In this document: piece after piece, positions 11,540-23,408 of the stretch
Position numbering within the stretch: the first letter of the stretch is position 1
Layout of the letters: each line of letters opens with the position of its first letter
Source of the DNA: Dipteronia dyeriana
Lineage: Eukaryota > Streptophyta > Magnoliopsida > Sapindales > Sapindaceae
Reading direction: 5' to 3'
Assembly (NCBI GenBank): GCA_032871835.1
Contig: CM065297.1
Location: forward strand, 61,057,253 to 61,121,252
DNA: 64,000 nucleotides
Position numbers and translations under genes: made by a program
The notes under the pieces: generated by a model
Told to the model about the DNA's origin: nothing
Databases searched by the model: none
What the model saw: the letters and a program-made list of their open reading frames with translations, nothing else

Positions 11540-14477
11540 CTAAGGTAGGGCTAGAGATTTAGAAACCTTCCCAATACTTGGGTCAGATACTATCTCATAC
11601 TCACATAGGAGACTCTCATTCAAAGGCCAGGCGATTGTGTAGACCGAGTCATCTATCCATTCGCTGTAATCCATTCCCGGCTTCGACCCATCCACACCAG
11701 CCTCATAACTAGCATAAAAGGTCGAAAGAGAATGCTTCGACGGGACCTCCAAATGCATATGATAGGGATCTTTACCTAGCTATAACAGTATGCTCTCCAT
11801 TCCTTCATCTGAGTTCGAAAAGATTCCAAGGACAGGTTCACATGGTTTTTGATCGATAGCTCCCAGTTGGCTCAAGCCTTGTCAGTCGCCCGATTTTTAA
11901 CTTTGAAAAATTTTCCAGCCGAGACTAACCCTCGCTGAAACTCACTATGGAGTAGGGAATCATAGGCTAGGGACCTCTTAAAGTCATCAACCTCTTGAAT
12001 TTCAATTTCCAACCTAGCCTACTTTGAAAGGGATTCAAAGGTCAGGGCCTGGCACTAAAGGTCTATAATGTTTTGCTCGAAAGACGATCTGGCCTGCTCA
12101 GCCTCTTATTCAGCTTTGAGCATCGACTCCAGAGAAGTAGATAGTAAATCTTGGACGGATATATCCTCCTCTTCTACGACAGAAGCTTTCTCCTTGGCCA
12201 TCATTTGTTTAGCCAAGCAATGATCGGTAAATTCTTTGGCAGAGCTCACCTCCTTTGATAGGCCGCCTCAATCGGAGCACGTTTGTCCTCACTCTCCTTC
12301 AACTGAGCTTCGAGACGTCTTATCCGATCAACTTGATATTGTTACGTCTGAACAAACTCAACAAACTCAGTAACCACTTGTAGGGAAGAGTGAGTTTAAA
12401 AAAATCTAAGACAAGCACTGAGGCAAGGGTCGGGATAGAAGACTTACTTAAGACGCATTATTGAAAATGTTTTCAAGACGATTAGTCGGGGAACCATTCC
12501 TGAAACAGCTCCAGTGGTCATCCCCAATAAAACCGTGACCAGATGACATCATCCTCAACATATCTTGGGTGGGACACTTGGGATTACCCGAGGATCCTAC
12601 TCCTGCATCCGTAACTTCAGTGGGTAAAGAATCCTTATTCAGATTGGCTGAAATGTCCACTCCTCCCAAAGGTATCTCAGCCTGGACACTCAGGGAAACT
12701 CTAGCATCAGTGTCATCATCAATTTATTCAACAAATGACACCACCCGAGGAATCTTTTAAGGATGAGCAGGAGAGTCAACTGTCTTTCTTTTCTCAACCC
12801 GAGTACGGTGAAAGCTGAGGTCAGCAGCAGGATCTTCTTGATCTTCAATAATATCTTGAAAGGATTCAAAAATATCTGGATGGAAGTTAGCCTGCTCATC
12901 AGGGGGTACCTTAACTCCTTTCACTTCCCCAAACTACTCTGTAAGAACTTCATTGACCAGGGAGCTAGGTTCACCGGACGTTGCACCACTAGGATGCCTT
13001 CCCTGCTTGTCTTCATCCTCAGACACCCTTTAGGCATTATCGGTTCCAAAAAGGCCACTCAAACAGCTTGACTCCCGTACGGTCAACAGAATGACTTCCG
13101 AAATGTACTCAGGAATTTTCTCGTCAGCTTCATCGAAAACCTCATCCGACTAGTCATAAGGCAAAGTAACCTCTTCTTTATTTTGACGATAAGCTTCTTT
13201 ACGACTCGCTTGAACAATCGATTTCACTTGGCTAGCCTAGACACCGTATACGATGTCTACATCATACACTGAATACAAACAAGTTAGAAAAAAGAGCAAG
13301 ATGAGAAAAATAAGAACGAAAAAATTCTACTTACGTCGCCTACGATAATCGGAAATCTGAGTAAAGAAGTCAAGTTCTATCATTTTCTTCTCAATAAAAA
13401 GATAAGACATGCTAATCTTTTCCAAAGTACGCACGGCCGCCCGAGCAAGGTTGTTCAACTCGGCATCAGTATAAGTAGGTTTAGACTTGTTCAAACGGTC
13501 AGAAGAGCAAAAGAAACGGGGAACCCTTAACACTTCCCTATCTTTCCCAGCTGAGAGCTCGATCTAAAGTTCTAAGTTTCCTCCGGTAAAAAACCAATTA
13601 TCTTTCCAATGCTTGTTTGAGATAGGAAAGCCCTACACAAAGCCTTTCTTCTTGGTATCCGAAGAAATGTCAACTCTCAGGCTCATTTTTATCCCTTCAA
13701 GGATCTAGCTATCTGGCTGACTAGACCTAAGAAAATAAGTTCCAGACTGACCAGACTGCCTTAGTGTATAAAAGTGCCTAATTTCACGGGGAGAGGGCGG
13801 TGACAAGTTCATCCGACTTAACATATGCCACATACACATTAGAATTCTGTAGCTGTTCGGGGCAAGTTGGGCTGGAGCAATCCCTGCCTCAGCCAGGAAC
13901 CAAGCAATGAACGGCTAGAGGGGAAGAGTCACACCACAGCAGAGCATGGACCCATAAATCGCTACCATGCCCGGAGGAGGGTTCCATGCGGCTCTATCAC
14001 CAGCAGGAGCCATCAGAACTGAATCATCTAGATCGAACCGAGTGCTGTACTTTTCAATTTCAGCTTCCCCAACCATAATCGGCTCAACATCATACGCACT
14101 CAGGAAATCCGGTGAGAAGAGAATTCGAGATGTACTGTATTCCTCTTCAACATCCTTCTCGTCAACTACTTGCTTCCCAATTTAAATGCCGCTTGAACCA
14201 TGTCTGTGAACCATATGGTTACTGTGATGATTTCCTATCCGAGATCGAAAAGGAACCATGTGACCAAAAATGATAGACTCAGAACTGGAAGAAGATTTGG
14301 AGCTAGAACTTTAACGAACATCGGGATAAAGCCCGAAAACATCAACGTCTAAAAACCAGGCTCGTCAGGAGAGATTTCCCCCAATAACCTACAAACACAA
14401 GAAACCAATTGAAAATCTCTACGCTCAAGCGCTTCGAAAGCTATAACAAAAAGGCGTTGTTGTGAAACGGGATCCAT
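11540..14477 (-). pseudogene. Antisense ORF of the old Retand-type element, spliced type, decayed
   Basis: Minus-strand gene opposite to pol. ATG at 14477 opens with RLFVIAFEALERRDFQLV, matching the younger copy at 41678. Exon 1 resembles the putative gypsy-type transposon domain (Transposase_28 type) and ends YRRR at 13335. Intron 1 is 13269-13334. Exon 2 is an acidic linker ending at 12448, where the last codon before the second GTAAGT donor is TAA where the young copy has TAT. Exon 3 is charged, coiled-coil-like, and closes with EYEIVSDPSIGK near 11570. Numerous stops and frameshifts show long decay. Function of the product is unknown. Confidence 0.7.
13269..13334 (-). other. Intron 1 of the antisense ORF (old copy)
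   Basis: On the minus strand the donor is GAC|GTAAGT and the acceptor is TTTGTATTCAG|TGT, 66 bp. Joining the exons gives RRRLYDVDIV, which aligns with RRRLFDTDVV from splicing the younger copy at the same place and in the same phase. Confidence 0.75.
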
Positions 14478-14605
14478 TTGAACTGACCTTTAAAGAAAAT
14501 GCGAAGAAATTAGGAAAAGCTTCGATGAAGAATCCTCTGTGCATAAGAAAAAGTTGGGTTATTTGCTTCTATTTGTGAAAAATGAATCAGAATAGCCTCT
14601 TTCCA

Positions 14606-14651
14606 GTTTAAATAGGTTATTCAAAAAGTCGAAGACATGAAACCCTAGGGT
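14606..14651 (-). promoter_or_regulatory. Promoter-like motifs upstream of the antisense ORF (old copy)
   Basis: On the minus strand CCCTAGGGTTTC (14639-14650, telo-box-like) precedes TATTTAAAC (near 14612), about 130 bp before the ATG at 14477. The younger copy has CCTAGGGTTTC and TTTAAATTT in the same order and at a similar distance. Confidence 0.35.
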
Positions 14652-14994
14652 CTTAAAAAGAGGGAAAAATCAAAAGAAGGATTTTATGATGTAGGCGACG
14701 TATAGGATAATTCACAAGTCGCGTCTCATAAATGCTATCAAAGAAACCGAACGGTTATAGGACACGTGTCATGGAAAGAACTGACCAAGCCATCAGGATT
14801 TCAAAACGTCATAATCACTAGGATCTTGCGTGAAGGGAAAAATTTCACATGCGTGGTAACTATTAAAACAAGTCATGTGAAGTATCGTTTAAGGATTATT
14901 CCTTTATTAATGAGGCATAAAAGGTCAGAAGGTCGATTAAAATACTTTTGCCAAGAACAAAATCCTGCTCGGCAAAAATATTTTAAGGGGGTAT

Positions 14995-15859
14995 TGTTAT
15001 ATGTATATTTTGTACAATGTACACATCATTGACAGGTAGGATAATCCCTTAAAAATTGTCAGATGGACATCCGAGCTGGTATCTAGAAGATACCCTTCAA
15101 GACATCATAAAGGAATTAGAACCCGATTAAGACTGAATACGGGTATTCGGCACATTGTGTCCTACTCGGGACAGAGTACTTAGCACATTATGTTCTACTC
15201 GGGACAATACGGAAAATCTGAATAAAGAAATCTAGCACACTGTTCACCCATGGGAAAATCAAGAATCGTGCTCAAATACGCAAGACATCAGTATCAAAAA
15301 GAGTGTCTAGAAGAATAAAATGCCGAACAGGAAACAGATTCCAAATCAAGAAGTAACTTAGTTATTCTAGAAGATTGCATGTCGATTAGGAATGGAAATC
15401 CTAAATCAAATTGTACAATTAGAGTCTCACAGAGATTTAGATTCAACTCAAATGATCTCCAAAACAGGAAAGAAGATAAAGACGATTCCAACGAGCAACC
15501 AATAGCAATTCAATACAAATTCTTTTCCTTACTTGTACAATAAGGATTAGGGTTCTATGCATGTATAAATAGATCAATAATCTCATTGTTGAGGGAGATA
15601 TAGAACGTGTATACAGAAAAAATCACTACAAGAGAAAGGCAAAAGAGATCGAGTAGTGTAATTTTTCATTAAAATAGTGGATTTGGCTTGGTTGTGTATT
15701 CAGCCACCCGTGGACGTTTCTCCAATCACCGAAAATTTACCACGTAAACTCGTGTCATTATTACTCACATTACATTCTCTTTCTCTTTCTCTTTTTGACA
15801 GGTCACAATGAAATCCAACGTTGCCGACTTTCTCACCCATCGAGAAATCGATGTCAACA
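14995..15859 (+). repeat. 3' LTR of the old Retand-type element
   Basis: 865 bp, begins TGTTATATG right after the polypurine tract TTTAAGGGGGTAT (14982-14994) and ends GATGTCAACA. Homologous end to end with the 873-bp LTRs at 40313 and 51794 (read on minus). Carries TTTACCACGTAAACT at 15736. Confidence 0.85.
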
Positions 15860-16221
15860 ATTATGTAGAGTAGTTCAATATGCTTACATCAATCCTCTAG
15901 CTAAATGTTTAGTTACACATCAATGGAGTAAATAAAAGCATAGAAGAGATGTAGAGAAAATACATATCGGTCATGTCATCTTTCTTGACTTGGTAACCTT
16001 TTTCTTTTTGCTTCCAAATCTTCCAATGATGGATGGGTTTTAAGGTGCAGTTAGGAATGTGTACAAAGGGATGATGAAATGGTATGAAAAGATGTTGGGT
16101 GTATATTCTTCGTGTGGCTGATGATGATGAGAGAAAATTAAAGAGAGGTATTTATCTGGGTTTCCAAATAGGGTAAAAGTCTATCTCGAAAGTCATGCTG
16201 AAAAACTGTTGCAGCCGTGAA
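15860..16221. other. No identifiable feature
   Basis: Flank of the old Retand LTR. AT-rich, no open frame of note and no family I recognise. One frame (about 15878-15980) vaguely recalls the tail of a copia polyprotein, too weak to annotate. Confidence 0.3.
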
Positions 16222-16566
16222 TGCTACGGTTTGGGAGAACAACACTTTGACCGTGGAACTTTCGATCTCCTGGGTTGCCATTGTTTGACAAGACGACAGT
16301 TTAACCACGACAAGGCTTGATCTTCTATGACACTCCAATGACTTAGCGGCAGTAGCAACGACAGTTCAATAGTGAGAATTCTTGTCGTGAGATTGTCGTG
16401 GTTAGACAAGATGGGACTTAGACTGTGGTAAAAGGTTGGCTTGTTGTTTACAGTTTTGCATGAAAAAACATCACGGTTTGCCATGACAACACTTCTACCA
16501 TGGAAGTTCCTGTCGCCTAGGTTGCTACCGTCTTGTAGAACGACACTTCAACCACGACACTTCGGC
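16222..16566. repeat. Diverged direct repeat pair (about 95 bp, 250 bp apart)
   Basis: The block 16222-16315 (CGGTTTG..AACAACACTTTGACCGTGGAACTTTCGATCTCCTGGGTTGCCA..) recurs at 16470-16566 as CGGTTTG..GACAACACTTCTACCATGGAAGTTCCTGTCGCCTAGGTTGCTA... Each copy ends with a TTAACCACGACA or TCAACCACGACA segment. The spacer holds weaker iterations of GTCGTGGTTAGACAAGA. Function unknown. Confidence 0.6.
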
Positions 16567-18049
16567 ACTTCTTTATCAAATCTCCAATTCCTCATAATTG
16601 TGCTTTACCCCCCAATTTCTTCTCTCTTAACTAAAATGCCCTTTCTAATAATGATAACCTATAAAAACTACAATCTCACCATTAAACACTCAATTTTACT
16701 CGAGAATCAAACAACAAGCATAAGAAAGGGAAACAAAAATATAGTATTTGCAAAGGCTTGATCACATATTATCCTTAAGGAACTAATTTAAATGGTCTTA
16801 TTGTTCTTTCAGGGACTTTAGCTATAGAATATGCATATTCTATAATGGATATATGTTATTTCAAATAATTTGATGCATCATAATTTTATTCAAATAATGA
16901 GATTGAAGAACTTCAAGTTCATGATAATTTCTTATCATAATGTTCTTATGATCATATGATAGACACAATTGTAAGAATGAAATTACATGCATTTAGCATG
17001 AGATGGTATAAAATATTACAACATTTTTTTTATGTATATTTTTTATAAATAAATAGATTCTTCAAAATCAATTAAAATAACAAAGTGTGAGTTTGTTTTT
17101 CACTTTGTAACTCCTCAAAAGCCTTCATATGTGCTGGGTAAAATATCAACACGATATTTATGTATATTTCAGGTACACCACTATTTTCATCTCATACCTT
17201 ACCAATAATAATCATTTTTCTTACTTTGTTTTTGGTGTGATTCCACTTCTTTCGGACAAGTTTTCTTATTCTGATCACCAAGGCCATAACAAATTTTATT
17301 GACCAACAGACATTGCCATGACCGTTAGAAAAATTACCATTTGCTTCAGGGAATGATATCAATTAATTTAGTTAGGTGGTATAAATCTTTAGACACAAAA
17401 GACATAGAATTAACTTTTAATCATTTTCAATTATATGTTCTTGATTTTGTTTCGTCAAGAATAAATTATGGATTCACACCATAGAAAATTGATACTTCAT
17501 AAGCAAATTTAAGGAATGGATTATCAAAATATTTTTCAATCATATTGTTTCAATTATTCAATGATATAATATGACAAATAGATCATTTACCATAAAATAT
17601 AAGTTTATCCTTCAAGCAAATAATGAGGAAGAAACTGACACTTATGTGTTAAGAATAGATATATAATTTACGATGAATTAACTGTAATGAATATTCGATA
17701 ATTAAGCAAGGTGATATTTATCATATATAAAATAAAATACATATTATTTACCTGGTTTCACTATATCTTGCAAGGAGGAACAAAGATAGATAAAAATATC
17801 ATTCCTTTAATTATGTATAATCTGATTATAGGAAATAAGAAATTGAAAAAAATTAAAGAATAAATGGTTAGAAAGGTAAGAACATTTTACCTTATTCATT
17901 TTTAGAACATGAGATTTTTAAATAACGAGAATGATGAATTCTTAACAGAACTCATATCATTTTAAGACTTTAGGTACATCCGTGAACTGCTAGTTCATAA
18001 TTATACACAAATCTAACAATAATTTTCAATTTAAAAAAAAATAAAAGTT
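16567..18049. other. AT-rich degenerate region
   Basis: Apart from the copia gag relic at about 17180-17400 I see only AT-rich noncoding sequence, with isolated words such as GAACTTCAAGTTCA (16907) that recall the iterated array to the right. Confidence 0.3.
17180..17400 (-). pseudogene. Copia gag relic (linker and zinc knuckle)
   Basis: On the minus strand the frame SFPEANGNFSNGHGN (about 17310-17355) matches the linker before the nucleocapsid in one large group of plant copia gags. It is followed near 17220-17290 by CYGLGDQNKKTC, a CX2CX4HX4C knuckle in which the second Cys and the His are lost. Short and damaged; assignment rests on these two motifs. Confidence 0.4.
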
Positions 18050-19058
18050 TTTATTATCTCAAAACTTTGAACTTCAAGTTCATTTTTTATATATTTATAA
18101 CTTCAGGTCCTAAATAACAAAAACTATTGTAACATGAATTTCAATTAATTATTAAACTTCAGGTTGATAAATGGAAATTGTATATCTAAAAATTTAGGTT
18201 CTAAATAATAGAAATTATATTATATTAAATTAAAGGCATTGTTCACATATGAACTTTAGGTTCCTAATTGAACTTTTTTCAGGACTTCAAATCCTAATTA
18301 AGTAGCAATTTTTTTTCGTGATGGTTTTCTGATAAATAAAATCAAAGATTTTTTGGATTAATATTATTCACCGGGAATCCGAATTACAGAAGAGAAATAG
18401 CCAATAGGTTGTATAATCAGTCGAAAGTCAAAAATAAACTCGAAAAGTTTTCCCAGTTCATGAATACAAATCCCTAAACTATTATGTTAAAGATGTTTTC
18501 TTTTCACCTCTACCCCTTTTATGGATGTTGTATTTTATGTGTTTCTATCACACACATCACGCAACATACAACACATATTCACTGTTTGTTTCTCTTAGCA
18601 TCAAACATCCTGCCATTGTTATAACCAAAGGCATTGTTTTCAATCGTTGTCATGGAAGTCATGCATACACTTTTCCTCACAAGCATACACACAATTTGAA
18701 GTTCATTGAGTGCTTTCATAAAAAAATATGCTAATGAAATTGTGATTTTAATTCAAGTTAAAATCAGCCTATTATGGGTCTCATTGCAAACATATTAGAA
18801 TTCAAAGCTTCATGTTTTAGTATAATTGAGATTTAAATTATTCTTGAGAATAATAAATCCCAATCTATTATATTCAGAACTTCAGGTTCTAATGAATTAG
18901 ATTGGAATCGAGAAATTTAACTTATGATTAATTTTAATCGAGAACTTTAGGTTCGGATTAACTATATTTGAATCTAGAACTTTAGGTTCTAACTGATTAT
19001 GTTAGAATTTAGAACTTTGGCTCCAGACTAAATTGGAATATATAACATCGGGTCCTGA
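18050..19058. repeat. Decayed iterated repeat around GAACTTCAGGTTCTAATTAA (left part)
   Basis: The word GAACTT(C/T)AGGTTCTAAT recurs at irregular intervals of roughly 35-60 bp (for example near 18068, 18100, 18155, 18195, 18250, 18870, 18940, 18975), separated by AT-rich text such as TTATATTGGAATTTAG. The same words resume at 23048-23260, so the array predates the hAT insertion. The last base pairs before the hAT, GGTCCTGA (19051-19058), are the duplicated target. I do not know the source family. Confidence 0.55.
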
Positions 19059-19829
19059 TAGGGGTGTCAATACAAATTGACAGGCCAGGTTGAGGCCGAC
19101 CCGACATGACACAAATAAATTTGGGTCAACTCGAACACGACATGAATATCAAATGAGTTAGACCCCTCTTACCTAAACAAGACACAAAAAAATGGGTCAA
19201 CACAAACACAATACAAATAGCCGTTTAATTAACGGGTTCAACGGGTCGTAAATGACCCGTTTATACGACCCATTTAACCTGTTTATATTAATTTCACTAA
19301 AATACATTACAAATAAAATAGTAATCAAATAAAATCAATTCACAAACCAATACCACAAAATAAAAATGATAATCAAATAAATACAAACAACTCTAGTTAT
19401 AATACTAACCAAATAACTCCTTAATCCAAAATTTTAAAATTATATTCAAGAGTTATGATCATGCCAAATCTACAAATACAAATCCATAACAAATTCCACA
19501 AATACAAATCCACACATTCATAACAATATAAAAGACATCCAATATTCAAAAACCAAGACAAAGAGTCATTGCTCTGTTAAATGCAAAAGCAAAACAAGTT
19601 AACGATTAACTCTTCTTCATGCCTTGATGTGTTGATGTTAAACTTCTTACTGACTTGCTGTCCATAAACCTACAAGATAAAATCATTACATTAGATTATA
19701 AGTAATAACTTGGAAGTTTTAAGAAATATGATAAATACTTTTAACAAACAAGAGTATGACTTCATCCAATTCAAGAGTTTCACTCACTATATTAATATGA
19801 ATATTAATGTTATTGTGCTTAAATATTAA

Positions 19830-22051
19830 TCAAGTAAACGCTATGTAATAAAAATTACAATTTTCTCCTTGCATCCAATCTCTAGTGCAAACTATCACCT
19901 CCACCTCATCCAGCTTTAGTAGACTGTGAAACTGATCAAGGACTTGACAACTAACACTAAATGCTGCTTCAGATGCCACTTTAGATACCGAAATGCTCAA
20001 AATATCATGGGCCTTGATAGAAAGATTTGGGTAACGAACCCTAATGACCTTCCAAAACTCCAAAACATTCAAGTTCGATGACATTTCAAGTTTTGGTTCA
20101 TCCAAGTACATCTCCAATTGTGATTTTTTGTTGCAAACATTAGAATCTTTTTGTTGGTTGTAAGCTTCATACTCTTGTACATATAGTTTAAAGCAAAATA
20201 AATAAATAAATAAACAAAGTTAAAGTTATAAATAAAATTATAAAACAAAATAGAAAAATCACACTTATATAAAACATAACAGAAAAATAATAAAGTTTTT
20301 GTCATTACCTGTATAATGTCTGTAGTGAAGATGTCACTGCCCATATCTGTGATAGTGTCACCACCTCCACTAGAACTAGGTAATGATGTTGAAGTGGATC
20401 CCCCTTATACTCATTGAAGTGAGCATGTACTCATTGAACAAGGATAACAAATTGTTCCAAACATTGTCTAGCTCTGATGAATCAAAGCCATAAACTTTCT
20501 TGTAAGCAAATTTCACAAATGTCATCTTATAGTGAGGATCCAAAATCAAAACTTTTGCCAAGATAACGCTAAACTCACCCCAATACTTGTAGTATTTTTG
20601 TACAATTGAATGGCCATCCTTTTCAAGAACTCATCACTACTTTCCATGTTTTGCTTCAAAAACATATAAGTTGAAAACACTCTGGGAAAAACATATTTGA
20701 AGTTGGGTACTTTGTTCATGAGAAATCACAAGTAAGATTATAGAAATATTGCAAAAAAGTGGTAATTTTCTAAACTTTTTCCCACTCACTTGGACAAGGG
20801 CAATGCTTGAAATTATTATCGCTCAATTCTAAAAAACACCAAGCACGACGATAATAAAGAGCACTTTGAAGAATAAGATAGGTTGAATTCCATCTGGTTG
20901 GAACATCTTGCTCCAAAACCATCTTAGAATCCAAAGAAACTTGCTTTCTCACTTGTGATCCTCCAAAATATCTAATACACTCACAAATTTAAAGGACAAC
21001 CTCATTTATTTCCTTCAAGCCATCTTGAACTATCAAATTAACAGTGTGGGCATGACATCGAATGTGTAAAAACTCTCCATGACATACAAGTGTCTTCTTT
21101 AAGTTCAATTGACTTTTTAAAAGATTGACAGACAATTTATTAAATGAAGCATTACCCAAAGTTATATAAAATATCTTCTTTTCAATTCCTCATTCACATA
21201 ACAGTGTAATAATCTTGTGAGCTAAGAACACTCCATCATGTGGTGGTAACATTATGCAAAAATTTAGTACTTTCTTTTGTAAGACACAATTTCCAACAAG
21301 AAAATATGTTGTAATACATAAAACCCATCGGTATTTATAGAAAACCACAAATCATATGTCAAACAAATCCTACCGGGAGTATTTTCTTGTATTGTTTTTA
21401 TCTTTTGCTTCTCTAGAAAGCAACTTTACAACATCTGTTTTCACGGTGTTCCTAGACATCAAAGTGACATCATCAAACGAGTATTCAATAAGTCTTTTAA
21501 CCCATGACCACTCTATAAATTTGAAAGGTAAATCATGAGAAACAATGGCAGCGTACATTATATACCGAACTGCTTATTTAGGATCCCTACGATTAGACAC
21601 TACCATATCACCTTAACTACTCTCATTCAATAGCATTTGTTTTATATCATGATATGCAAGCTTAGCACAAGATTCCATGTGTTGTATCATATTACATGTG
21701 CCATAATTATTTTTGCAAAGATATATCTTACTGCAACCCTTGCATTTGCACCGTAACCCTCCCTCTTTACCTCGTGGCATCTTCATATATACTTTCCAAA
21801 TCTTTGAAAGCCTCCTTCCTTTCGTGAGAAGGATTGCTTTGCACAACTTTCATCCATTGACTCGTATCAATACCAGTATTTTCTACTTGCGTATCAGCAT
21901 CATACTTTTCTTCCATACTCTCAAACTCGAAGGCAAAATTATTGTTATCGACTTCATTGGAATCCATTGATGTATGATCTGTAAAATGTGAATCAACAAC
22001 CAATTCAATCAAAGACCTACCTGAATTACACCATAAATCGAGAGCCTGCAA
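19830..22051 (-). pseudogene. hAT transposase (BED finger, RICESLEEPER/DAYSLEEPER-like), broken
   Basis: Cut-and-paste transposase of the surrounding hAT element. From the N terminus: an acidic leader (MQALDLWC.., 22051); a BED-type zinc finger (21613-21846) with CKGC and HMESC as ligands; a segment with SHDLPFKFIEWSWVKRLI (21370-21558); the central RNase H-like part with QDVPTRWNSTYLILQSA (20770-20952) and MAKVLILDPHYKMTFVKF (20376-20561); and the C-terminal hAT dimerisation region with YLDEP, NVLEFWKV, ASEAAFSV and VCTRDW (19830-20117). Each block is in a different frame or separated by stops, so no protein can be made. Acidic catalytic residues could not be placed with confidence. Confidence 0.88.
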
Positions 22052-22520
22052 TCACATATATTATATATACAATCCAAGAGAATGCTTTCCAAAGCTTTCA
22101 AAGTTGTTAACAAATGATTAACAATTAACACTAACAGATCTTGAGTACTTAATAAGATGATAGATTAAAAAACAAACAAGTATAATCTACAGCATCAAGT
22201 TATTTAAACTCAATAAGTGAGTGAATACAAATAAACATCTCCTGAGAAAAGTAGAAGAAGCATAAACATATAGAAACTATACATCATAAACAGACCACTT
22301 ATATGGACATGGTTAGAGGAAAATAATTACATTCGTAAAAAATAAATTATTGTTAGATGAGAAATTGGATCCAATTGACCGCTTCTTTGACAAAATGATC
22401 AACAAGTTAATAGATTTAAAGCTTGCAAATTTAGATTCGAAAAGAAACCCTGAAATGAAAAACATATATACACACACAGAGCACAAGAAAAAAACAACAG
22501 AGTAGAAACACAACAAAGAC

Positions 22521-22552
<32 letters not shown>

Positions 22553-22884
22553 ATATACAGATATAGTGTAATAAATACAGAGAAATGAAAAAGAAGAAAC
22601 AAATAGGAGAAAAGCAGTGAATTAGAGAGAGAGAGAGAGTGAGAGACAGATAAAAAAACCAATTACCCGTGTCAAGAGACAAGACTGGCGATTCGGCCGT
22701 AGGAACATGAGGTGAAGACTTGAAGACTGATGAATGAGAGACGCGACTACGATTGGATGTCTGATGGTGTAAAGTGTGAATTGCGAAATGAAATTTAGGT
22801 TACGGGTTTCATATCTTAAGTATGTATAGTATAGGTAAAACTTACATAAATACCATTTAACATTAAAAGTACATATTTTCCCTT
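22052..22884 (-). other. hAT leader region with microsatellites
   Basis: Noncoding DNA upstream of the transposase start on the minus strand. Contains (TA)n at about 22519-22540 followed by GTATGTATGTATATATA, and (GA)n at 22626-22640. These produce several chance hydrophobic ORFs. It probably holds the transposase promoter and 5' leader; I see no decisive motif. Confidence 0.4.
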
Positions 22885-23047
22885 ACTAACCGTGTCAAAC
22901 CGTGACCCACGAGGGATAATCTGAACATGACACGATTATTAAATGGGTTAAATGGGTTACCCCATTTATTGACATGGCCCGTTTAAGCTCAACTCAAACC
23001 CGCAATAATCGTGTTTGTGTCGTGTCGTTACCTGTATTGCAACCCTA

Positions 23048-23408
23048 GGTCCTGATTAATTATACTGCAATTTAGAACTACTAATTATGGTTAATTGTAT
23101 TGCAATTAAGAACTTCGGGTTCCTTATATTTAAAACTAGAACTTCAGGTTCTAATTAATTATAGTTTTATCTATAACTTTGGGTTCTGATAAAATATATT
23201 GGAATCCAAACATTCATGTTTTGATTAATATCAAACATATAATGATAATAAAAATAAAAATAAGAGATATAAAAAAGGTAATGAACAAGTCACATGACAT
23301 ACAATTTTAAATGAGTTAAACTATTTAGTATGCATTTTTAAACTAAGAAGTCGTATGCTAACAAGATTCCAAATCCTAACAAAATGAAAAATTTTACTTT
23401 TCACTATA
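23048..23408. repeat. Decayed iterated repeat, right part
   Basis: Continues the array interrupted by the hAT element: GGTCCTGATTAATTATACTGCAATTTAGAAC, AGAACTTCGGGTTCC, AGAACTTCAGGTTCTAATTAATTATA and ACTTTGGGTTCTGAT are legible to about 23230. 23260-23408 is AT-rich without further signal and ends where the partial LTR begins. Confidence 0.5.

Larger units (their letters stand above)
8735..15859 (+). mobile_element. Old 5'-truncated Retand/Tat-type Ty3/gypsy element
   Basis: Starts abruptly inside RNase H and keeps the second RNase H, integrase, the noncoding repeat zone, the antisense ORF and the 3' LTR. Gene order and sequence parallel the complete minus-strand relative at 40313-52666. Gag, protease, RT and the 5' LTR are missing. 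It has many more stops than the other copy, so it appears older. Confidence 0.8.
19059..23047 (-). mobile_element. hAT transposon, 3989 bp, with perfect 8-bp target duplication
   Basis: Left end TAGGGGTGTCAATAC and right end (reverse complement) TAGGGTTGCAATAC form the imperfect terminal inverted repeat. GGTCCTGA flanks both sides exactly (19051-19058 and 23048-23055), the 8-bp duplication expected of hAT. Both subterminal regions (19085-19280, 22885-23040) are rich in repeated ACCCGTTTAA/AAATGGGTTAAATGGGTTA and GTGTCGTG words, the usual transposase-binding clusters. It carries a broken BED-finger transposase on minus. Confidence 0.9.

Noticed and set aside
15878..15980. Copia polyprotein tail after the old Retand LTR
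   Set aside because: Only a faint resemblance with a stop inside; not enough to call.
22313..22682. Overlapping hydrophobic ORFs that look like membrane proteins
   Set aside because: Produced by (TA)n and (GA)n microsatellites in the hAT leader.
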